Shown: positions 6,888-12,578 of the stretch, piece by piece
Position numbering within the stretch: the first letter of the stretch is position 1
Layout of the letters: every line of letters starts with the position of its first letter
Assembly: GCA_018663485.1 (NCBI GenBank)
Contig: JABJQI010000168.1
Location: 1 to 12,578, forward strand
Length of the DNA: 12,578 bases
Source: Opitutia bacterium
GTDB taxonomy: Bacteria; Verrucomicrobiota; Verrucomicrobiia; Opitutales; Coraliomargaritaceae
Direction of reading: 5' to 3'
Program-made: the position numbers and the translations under genes
The notes under the pieces: generated by a model
Database searches by the model: none
What the model was told of the DNA's origin: nothing
What the model saw: only the letters and a program-made list of their open reading frames with translations

Positions 6888-7997
6888 ATGACTAAAAACA
6901 CATCCTTTCATGGCCTGAACGACTTTTATTCCGGTCATTCATCACAGCAAGATACTGCGACTTCGAAATTTGAACAACGACTCAACCCGCTGGGTCGCAT
7001 CCTCGAAATCGATGGCTACCACGTGTGGTGCTGCTCACCCATTTACGGCCCAGATGGGCGTGTCCACGTATTTTATTCACGATGGCGCAACGAGTATAAG
7101 TTTTCCGGTTGGGTTTCGGCCTGCGAGGTAGCCCACGCGGTGGCTGACTGTGCCGAGGGTCCTTATGAAGATCTGGGGGTGGTCATTAAAGGCAGTGGCG
7201 GGCAGGCGTGGGACTCGTGGGCCATCCACAATCCGACAATTCAGAAAGTTGGCGATCGGTACGCGCTGTTTTACATGGGCTCGGACGGCTCATCACTGGA
7301 TATCGAACAGAGCGACTTGCCAAACTTATCCGACGAGGAATACGAAAAGTACTATACGGACTTGGTCTACACCAAACGCATCGGTCTTGCTATTGCGGAC
7401 AGCCTAGATGGGCCCTGGCAACGGGTCGGCGATGAACCGATTCTTGACGTCGGCAAGGCTGGAAAATGGGACGATGCGGTGGTCAGTAACCCCTCACTGC
7501 TGCAACATCCGAACGGCGAGTACTGGCTGTACTACAAAGGCTGGGACTGGGACACCGGGCGCCGCTTCAACGGCAATCGTAAATATGGCCTAGCGGTCGC
7601 GAACGACATCACGGGTCCGTATCTTAAGCACAGCGCAAATCCTATTATAGATTTCTCCGATATTGGCGAACGCGTGCAGTGCGAAGACGCCTACACTTGG
7701 TATGAAGCAGGAGGCGAATTCCCCTTCAAAATGATCTTGCGCGACATGGGCTTTTATAATCACGAATATGGGCTCTTCATGGAATCTCGCGACGGCCTCG
7801 AATGGCAGAACCCGCGAATTGCGTATAAGGATGCCCCATCATATTTTGATGAAACCTTACCCGGGCTCGAACGCCAGGGAAGGTTTGAGCGCCCGCAATT
7901 ACTGATCGATCCAGCAGGCAAGCCAACTCATCTTTTTTGCGCGTATCAAGGTGGCAAATATGGAACCTGCAGTGGCGTCGTGCTACAAATATCATAA
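6888..7997 (+). CDS. Five-bladed beta-propeller glycoside hydrolase-like protein (GH43/GH117-like superfamily)
   Basis: A 369-residue protein without a signal peptide, so probably cytoplasmic. Five repeated blades can be read: HVWCCSPIYGPDGRVHVFYS (45-64), WDSWAIHNPTIQKVGDRYAL (108-127), WDDAVVSNPSLL to WLYYKG (194-218), CEDAYTWYEAGG to MILRD (265-285), and FERPQLLIDPAGKPTHLFCA (333-352). The blades and the recurring DSLDGPW- and NDITGPY-type strands are characteristic of the GH43/GH32/GH62/GH117/GH130 propeller superfamily. Acidic residues at propeller-core positions (D109, D195/D196, E266/D267, E334) are candidates for catalysis, but I cannot assign base and acid with certainty. It is the first gene of the LacI-controlled operon, 9 bases before a prepilin-like gene and upstream of GH2 and sulfatase genes, so it most likely removes a terminal sugar from desulfated oligosaccharides. 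A GH117-type role on an algal galactan is possible but not shown. No Shine-Dalgarno is seen. Confidence 0.75.
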   Translation: MTKNTSFHGLNDFYSGHSSQQDTATSKFEQRLNPLGRILEIDGYHVWCCSPIYGPDGRVHVFYSRWRNEYKFSGWVSACEVAHAVADCAEGPYEDLGVVIKGSGGQAWDSWAIHNPTIQKVGDRYALFYMGSDGSSLDIEQSDLPNLSDEEYEKYYTDLVYTKRIGLAIADSLDGPWQRVGDEPILDVGKAGKWDDAVVSNPSLLQHPNGEYWLYYKGWDWDTGRRFNGNRKYGLAVANDITGPYLKHSANPIIDFSDIGERVQCEDAYTWYEAGGEFPFKMILRDMGFYNHEYGLFMESRDGLEWQNPRIAYKDAPSYFDETLPGLERQGRFERPQLLIDPAGKPTHLFCAYQGGKYGTCSGVVLQIS

Positions 7998-8006
7998 ATT
8001 AATCTT

Positions 8007-8762
8007 ATGAAAAAAATCTCTCCAAGCATTTCGTTACGATCTCCAGAAACCGCGGGGTTCACCTTGATTGAGCTGCTCACAGTGATTGCGATCATCGCCA
8101 TCCTCGCCGCCATCTTAATTCCAACAATTGCAGGCGTTCGAGAGAGTGCCAATGCATCAAAGTCTGTCAGCAATTTACGCCAAATTGGCAGTGGCTTTCA
8201 GTTGCTAATGAATCAAAGCGCTCCAGGAAAGGGAAACCGCCAAGGCTCCTTCCCAAGCTACGCAGGCCAGGACGACCAAGGAATTGCTTACACTTGGCCG
8301 GATCTGATCGGTCAGCAACTTGGCTTTGTAGAGCGAATAGATGGTGACTATCGTTGGAATGTGGCGCCCGCAGAAACCGTGTTCCAAAGCCCCTTCCGCG
8401 AAATAGCTTTTGATCCTACCAGCGGACCGACATGCGGTGCGACCTCAGGTTACGGTTACAATTACGTCGGCCTTGGCGAATGGTCATCAGCCAACCAGCA
8501 CCTTGCGGATGATAGAACCGATGGGAAGGGTAAAATGCATACTAACCTTCTCAAGAATCCAGCAAAAATGGTGGTGGTTGCGGAGTCCAACGGCGACGGT
8601 ACCGCAGATCATATGGTTTGGCCCGGATGGCCCAAAGCCAGCGTCTCAGATGCGTACAATGGTGGCGGTCATTACCTGTTCGCGGACTGGCATGTCGAAT
8701 TCATCGAAAAGAGTAAAGTAGTCGCTAACTGGGCCGAATATTTCGATCCGACATCCAACTAG
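8007..8762 (+). CDS. Type II secretion/type IV prepilin-like protein with altered H-X9-DG domain
   Basis: A 251-residue protein with a class III signal peptide: a 17-residue leader ending in Gly17, then FTLIELLTVIAIIAILAAIL (18-37) with Glu at mature position 5, the substrate pattern of prepilin peptidase. After the hydrophobic helix comes a globular domain ending in GGGHYLFADWHVEFI (219-233). This matches the C-terminal segment of the prepilin-like proteins annotated by an H-X9-DG motif, but the first His is Tyr217 and the Gly after Asp227 is Trp228. Such proteins occur in large numbers beside glycosidases and sulfatases in Verrucomicrobiota, Lentisphaerota and Planctomycetota; their job is not established. 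No other secretion or pilus genes are present. It sits 9 bases after the propeller gene and 16 before GH2, so it is co-transcribed and presumably sugar-induced. Surface display or binding of substrate is a guess. Confidence 0.88.
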   Translation: MKKISPSISLRSPETAGFTLIELLTVIAIIAILAAILIPTIAGVRESANASKSVSNLRQIGSGFQLLMNQSAPGKGNRQGSFPSYAGQDDQGIAYTWPDLIGQQLGFVERIDGDYRWNVAPAETVFQSPFREIAFDPTSGPTCGATSGYGYNYVGLGEWSSANQHLADDRTDGKGKMHTNLLKNPAKMVVVAESNGDGTADHMVWPGWPKASVSDAYNGGGHYLFADWHVEFIEKSKVVANWAEYFDPTSN

Positions 8763-8778
8763 TTGACGTAAATAAACG

Positions 8779-11313
8779 ATGCGTACGAATTTTCAATTTA
8801 CCGACGGCTGGAAGTTCCATCGCGGCGACCTTCACGAAACCAATTACCGTGCGATTCATGCCAATCGCTTCAAAAGAGCGGAGTGGATGAAAGCCGGCAA
8901 TCATGGTATTTCGCGCGTAGGCTATCCCGATCAAGCATGGCACGATGTGCACTTGCCACACGATTTCGTCGTGGCAGGCGAATACACGCCGACTGCCAAT
9001 TCAGTGCATGGCTCGCTACCGACTGATGTGGGTTGGTATCGCAAGACGTTCGAGCTTCCTGCGGAAATCCGTAACCAACGAATCCATCTTGAATTCGATG
9101 GCATCTACCGCGATGCCACCATCTGGGTCAACGGACACCTCGCTGGCAGTCATCTTTCTGGCTACACCAGCTTCTCACTCGATGTCACCGAACTTTGCGA
9201 CCCGAATGAATGTAATGCAATCGCGGTGCGTTGCGATGCGCAGGAATTCGAACTCTGGTCCTATGAAGGCGGCGGCATTTATCGCGATGTCCGTCTGGTC
9301 GCCACCGACGACCTGCATGTACCCTATTCTGGTACGTGTATTCGTAGCACTTTCCCGGACTGGGCAGATCTATCTAAGGTTCAAATTGAGTTACAGGCAC
9401 AGATCCACAATGCCGGCAGGGACGATCGTGCCGCGCAAGTCACCTTCAAAATATTTGCAGATACGGGAGCATCCCCCGTTTACGAGTCGAGCCAAACCGC
9501 TCCAATCGCCGCTGGAACGAGCGCTGCAATTAAGCATTGCCTAGAGCTAAGTCAGCCCAAGCTCTGGAGTGTTGCATCGCCGCATCTTTACCGCTTGGAA
9601 ACCCATGTCCAAGTCGCAGACAAATCCTGCGATGTCTACCATAGCCACTTTGGAGTGCGTTCGATTCGTTTTGATGCGGACCAAGGATGCTTCCTCAACG
9701 GTGAAAGCATCAAGCTCAAGGGCGTCTGCAATCACCAGGACCATGCGGGTGTCGGCGTGGCCCTCCTGCCAACCATCGACGAGTGGCGCCTCAAACAATT
9801 AAAAGCGATGGGCTGCAATGCGATTCGCACCGCACACAACCCTCCTGCTCCACACCTACTCGATCTGTGCGATCGAATGGGGTTCCTCGTGATGAACGAA
9901 ACCCGCTTAAGCGGCACATCGCCGGAATTCTTGGGACAGCTCGAAGCACTCGTCACACGTGACCGAAACCACCCATCGGTCTGCCTCTGGTCACTGGGCA
10001 ACGAGGAAATGCTGATCCAAGAAAATGCTATGGGTGCGAAGATGCTGCAGAGGATGCAGGACCTGACGCATCGCTTAGACCCGACACGACCTTGCATCTA
10101 TTCTGCCAATTGCGACTTCAACAACATCGCTGAAAACTTTGTTAACAACGGGTTTCAAATTGATACCTTTGGCGCTAACTATACGATGCGCGAAAACGCG
10201 CAGGGGCAACTCACCGCAGAGGCAGAACGCTACGACGAATTTAAAAACAAGTTTCCAAACTGCCCGCTGCTAGCCAGTGAAAGTGGCGGCTCCGCTTCGA
10301 CACGCGGCCTCTACGGACAGGAATATTACCAAGGCGAAGCACTCCACCCCCACCCCGAAGCGATCGGTGCAGATGCCCCAGTGTATCTAAACCCCAAGCG
10401 TATAGGGATGGTGACTGCTTATGCCGAAACACTGACTCCGTGGGGGCGTTCGATCGAGGACACTTGGGAAGACTGTGCCACGCGTGATTTCGTAGCTGGC
10501 ACATTTCTCTGGACGGGCCTCGACTACCGGGGCGAAACCTATCCTTTTTCCTGGCCAGCAGTCATCACTCGTTACGGCTTAATGGATTTGTGCGGCTTCC
10601 CCAAAGATAGCTATTATTATTATCAAGCAGAATGGACCGGCGCACCCGTGCTGCACCTATTTCCGCACTGGAATTTGGAGCGTGAAGCCGGTGCAATGAT
10701 CGACCTATGGTGCTACACCAATTGCGCCGAGGTCGAATTGTACCTCAACGGCGAATCTCAAGGGAGACTCAAACGCGCGCCCTATCGCAAGCTGCAATGG
10801 GACGTCCCCTACACGCAAGGCACGCTGGAAGCGGTCGGCTACGACTCTGCTGGGCAGGAGATCGTCCGCACCGCCATCGAAACCACGGGTCCTGCTACAA
10901 AGCTACGCATCATTAACGCCCATTCAAATACCGAGGCAGACGGCAGCAGCGTCGTGATCCTCAATGTGAGTGCATGCGATTCCGCTGGGCGCAGTGTGCC
11001 TACCGCGGACGCTATGCTTGATTTCGAAATCAGTGGTGCAGCGACTTTACTCGGAGTCGGCAACGGCAACCCAACCAGCCACGAACCCGAACAAGCGCCT
11101 CGCAGGCAACTATTCAACGGCTGCGCGCAATTAATCATCCGTACTCATGGCCAATCCGCAACAGTCTCCATTCATGCACATGCCGACAAACTCGAGTCTG
11201 GCGTGCTCCGCATGGAGATCCCGAAAGCCATGACTGCCACACCGAGTATCGGTGCATCCAGCGTTCAGACCTCAGCTATTAAAAAACTAAATCCAATCGA
11301 TGGTTCACTCTAG
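8779..11313 (+). CDS. Glycoside hydrolase family 2 beta-glycosidase (beta-galactosidase-like)
   Basis: An 844-residue exo-acting enzyme, with no signal peptide, so probably cytoplasmic. The N-terminal sugar-binding jelly roll (about 1-175) includes WYRKTFELP and DGIYRDATIWVNGH, and ends with WSYEGGGIYRDVRL (160-173). An immunoglobulin-like domain follows (about 178-293). The TIM barrel (about 295-590) shows KGVCNHQDHAG (314-324), NAIRTAHNPPAPHLLDLCDR (347-366), acid/base Glu409 in WSLGNEE, and nucleophile Glu501 in LLASESGG. C-terminal domains match the DUF4982 type (YNG-like segment VELYLNGES, 652-660) and a final beta-sandwich with LLGVGNGNPTSHEP (757-770). The retaining mechanism follows from the family. 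Substrate could be a beta-galactoside or a related beta-linked sugar; context with a sulfatase suggests a fragment of a sulfated polysaccharide. The protein has 20 cysteines, which fits a reducing cytoplasm. It is the third gene of the operon. Confidence 0.92.
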   Translation: MRTNFQFTDGWKFHRGDLHETNYRAIHANRFKRAEWMKAGNHGISRVGYPDQAWHDVHLPHDFVVAGEYTPTANSVHGSLPTDVGWYRKTFELPAEIRNQRIHLEFDGIYRDATIWVNGHLAGSHLSGYTSFSLDVTELCDPNECNAIAVRCDAQEFELWSYEGGGIYRDVRLVATDDLHVPYSGTCIRSTFPDWADLSKVQIELQAQIHNAGRDDRAAQVTFKIFADTGASPVYESSQTAPIAAGTSAAIKHCLELSQPKLWSVASPHLYRLETHVQVADKSCDVYHSHFGVRSIRFDADQGCFLNGESIKLKGVCNHQDHAGVGVALLPTIDEWRLKQLKAMGCNAIRTAHNPPAPHLLDLCDRMGFLVMNETRLSGTSPEFLGQLEALVTRDRNHPSVCLWSLGNEEMLIQENAMGAKMLQRMQDLTHRLDPTRPCIYSANCDFNNIAENFVNNGFQIDTFGANYTMRENAQGQLTAEAERYDEFKNKFPNCPLLASESGGSASTRGLYGQEYYQGEALHPHPEAIGADAPVYLNPKRIGMVTAYAETLTPWGRSIEDTWEDCATRDFVAGTFLWTGLDYRGETYPFSWPAVITRYGLMDLCGFPKDSYYYYQAEWTGAPVLHLFPHWNLEREAGAMIDLWCYTNCAEVELYLNGESQGRLKRAPYRKLQWDVPYTQGTLEAVGYDSAGQEIVRTAIETTGPATKLRIINAHSNTEADGSSVVILNVSACDSAGRSVPTADAMLDFEISGAATLLGVGNGNPTSHEPEQAPRRQLFNGCAQLIIRTHGQSATVSIHAHADKLESGVLRMEIPKAMTATPSIGASSVQTSAIKKLNPIDGSL

Positions 11314-11333
11314 CCATCCTACCCATACCTCAA

Positions 11334-11360
11334 ATGACCACAGCTACAAAAAGCCAATGA
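11334..11360 (+). other. Eight-codon upstream reading frame overlapping the sulfatase start
   Basis: ATG at 11334 opens the tiny frame MTTATKSQ, whose TGA (11358-11360) overlaps the sulfatase ATG (11357-11359) as ATGA. In a 43-base gap without a Shine-Dalgarno, such an overlap could couple translation of the sulfatase to the short frame. It could equally be chance. Confidence 0.2.
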
Positions 11361-12578
11361 CTATACCCAAACCCCTACTATCCTTGGCACTCGTATTTTG
11401 TTTTATCCTAGGATTTACCCTGCAGCCACTGAACGCGACGGAGCAACCTAATGTGGTTTTTATTCTAATTGATGACCTCTCACACTACGGCGTTTCTGCC
11501 TATGGTGCGACGCAGCTCAATTCGACCCAATTGGACAGCAACGGCGATCCCTTCTTCGAGACCACACCTGTTGCCACTCCAGAAATCGACCAACTCGCCA
11601 ATGATGGCCTGTTAGCTGGCAATGCATTTGCCTATGCGATATGTGAACCGACACGTGTTGCCCTGATGTCGGGCATGAATAACAATCGGAATTACATCCA
11701 AACAAAGGCCTTGCATGAATCACAAATCACCTTTGGCGACATCTTTAAGCAAGCAGGCTATGCGACCGGTATTGCTGGTAAATGGAAGCAATCTCGAGGC
11801 ACCGCAGCAATCCCTGGTAAAGACTATGTGGATCAATTCGGCTGGGATGAGATCTACTGTTTCGACGTAGTCGGCGAAGGATCTCGGCATATCGATCCGA
11901 ATTTTATGATCAATGGGAAATGGACTTTTTTCAACGACAACAGAAATGGCGGCATTGATCCACTCACAGGTCGACGCTGGTATGGTCCCGATTTAATCAA
12001 TCGATTCGCACTCAATTTCATTGAGGCGCATCAGAATGAACCCTTCTTCCTCTATTACTCAATGCTACTGGTGCACGATGAACATACCCCGACTCCAGAC
12101 ACCGAACCCCACAGTATTTTTGACAATTGGGAAGCGGGGTATGCACCACAACCTGCAGTTAACGAATACGGCTCCTTTAAAGGCGATGATCGGCGCTACT
12201 TCCCAGATATGGTAGCTTATATGGATAAGATGATAGGCAATATCATCGACAAGCTTGATGACCTCAATTTGAGAGAAAATACGCTCATCGTACTCATGGG
12301 TGATAACGGCACCAAATCGGCCTACTCCTATACCTTATCAGATGCTACTGAGTTCATCGGCGGCAAAGGGGAATGCCGTGCCAACGGTCTACAAGTACCG
12401 CTACTCCTCTCTCAACCAGGCACCATTGCACCAGGTATCGAATACAATGGTTTAATTAATCTAACCGATATATTCCCGACGATCTGTGAAGCCGCTGGGC
12501 TCGAAATCCCCAATGCCGGTGACCTCGACGGCATCAGCTTTTGGCCGCAAGCAATTGGCAATACTGCGACTGCTCACA
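11357..12578 (+). CDS. Sulfatase of the formylglycine (arylsulfatase, S1) family, 3' end cut by window
   Basis: The 407 visible residues begin with a signal peptide (about 1-27, cleaved after LNA), so the enzyme acts outside the cytoplasm. The sulfatase fold is clear. Metal ligands are D39 and D40 (VVFILIDDL), the modification motif is C96-E-P-T-R100, and other conserved sites are GKW (141-143), H240 in the LLVHDEHTPTPD segment, D316-N317 in MGDNGT, and K337 in GGKGE. C96 must be converted to formylglycine by a maturase encoded elsewhere; CxPTR fits the minimal CxPxR rule. The usual GKWHLG is GKWKQS, so the active-site His is Lys144, and the later region departs from the classic arylsulfatase pattern in a way I associate with a distinct subgroup. 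It should remove sulfate from a polysaccharide or oligosaccharide before import. It follows GH2 by 43 bases in the same operon. About 60-100 C-terminal residues are probably missing. The start is the only in-frame Met before the signal peptide. Confidence 0.93.
   Translation, partial: MTIPKPLLSLALVFCFILGFTLQPLNATEQPNVVFILIDDLSHYGVSAYGATQLNSTQLDSNGDPFFETTPVATPEIDQLANDGLLAGNAFAYAICEPTRVALMSGMNNNRNYIQTKALHESQITFGDIFKQAGYATGIAGKWKQSRGTAAIPGKDYVDQFGWDEIYCFDVVGEGSRHIDPNFMINGKWTFFNDNRNGGIDPLTGRRWYGPDLINRFALNFIEAHQNEPFFLYYSMLLVHDEHTPTPDTEPHSIFDNWEAGYAPQPAVNEYGSFKGDDRRYFPDMVAYMDKMIGNIIDKLDDLNLRENTLIVLMGDNGTKSAYSYTLSDATEFIGGKGECRANGLQVPLLLSQPGTIAPGIEYNGLINLTDIFPTICEAAGLEIPNAGDLDGISFWPQAIGNTATAH

Noticed and set aside
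7150..7593. Three overlapping plus-strand frames inside the propeller gene
   Set aside because: They are Arg/Thr-rich shifted readings of the same DNA; the main frame carries all five propeller blades without interruption.
9547..10504. Minus-strand frames of 83, 121 and 87 residues inside the GH2 gene
   Set aside because: They are shadows of the GH2 coding sequence with no recognisable domain or start signal.

Overview
The window looks like a chromosome segment from a marine-type member of the Verrucomicrobiota, probably class Opitutae (Coraliomargarita/Lentimonas-like). This is inferred from gene content and style, not from a phylogenetic marker. Supporting signs are a sulfatase and glycosidases grouped with a LacI regulator, a prepilin-like protein inside the carbohydrate operon, moderate GC content, and a near absence of Shine-Dalgarno sequences in front of otherwise clear genes.

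Layout. (1) Positions 1-872, minus strand: 5' part of a LolC/LolE-type lipoprotein-export permease, cut by the window edge. (2) 1094-1170, plus: an initiator tRNA-Met with several non-canonical bases, followed by a textbook intrinsic terminator (1175-1215). (3) 1216-1804: a gene-free AT-rich stretch with only short inverted repeats and a weak promoter candidate at its end. (4) 1805-5533, plus: a tight three-gene operon (gaps of 9 and 6 bases) encoding an outer-membrane beta-barrel protein, a YfiR-family periplasmic protein and a CHASE8-type hybrid histidine kinase. (5) 5737-6762, minus: a LacI-family repressor. (6) 6888 to the window end, plus and divergent from lacI: a five-bladed beta-propeller glycosidase-like protein, a type IV prepilin-like protein, a GH2 beta-glycosidase and a formylglycine sulfatase that runs off the end.

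How the parts may work together. Region 4 resembles the YfiB-YfiN-YfiR envelope-signalling logic. The membrane sensor domain typical of YfiN is here joined to a histidine kinase and receiver instead of a GGDEF diguanylate cyclase, so the envelope signal would feed a phosphorelay whose target is not in the window. Regions 5-6 look like an inducible catabolic locus for a sulfated polysaccharide. The sulfatase carries a signal peptide and would desulfate outside the cytoplasm. The GH2 enzyme and the beta-propeller protein lack signal peptides and would finish oligosaccharide breakdown in the cytoplasm under LacI control. The exact glycan cannot be read from the sequence.

No CRISPR array, insertion sequence, phage gene, toxin-antitoxin pair or recognised defence system was seen. 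The most interesting items are the kinase-output Yfi-like operon, the unusual initiator tRNA, and the prepilin-like protein with an altered C-terminal motif in the middle of a sugar-degradation operon.
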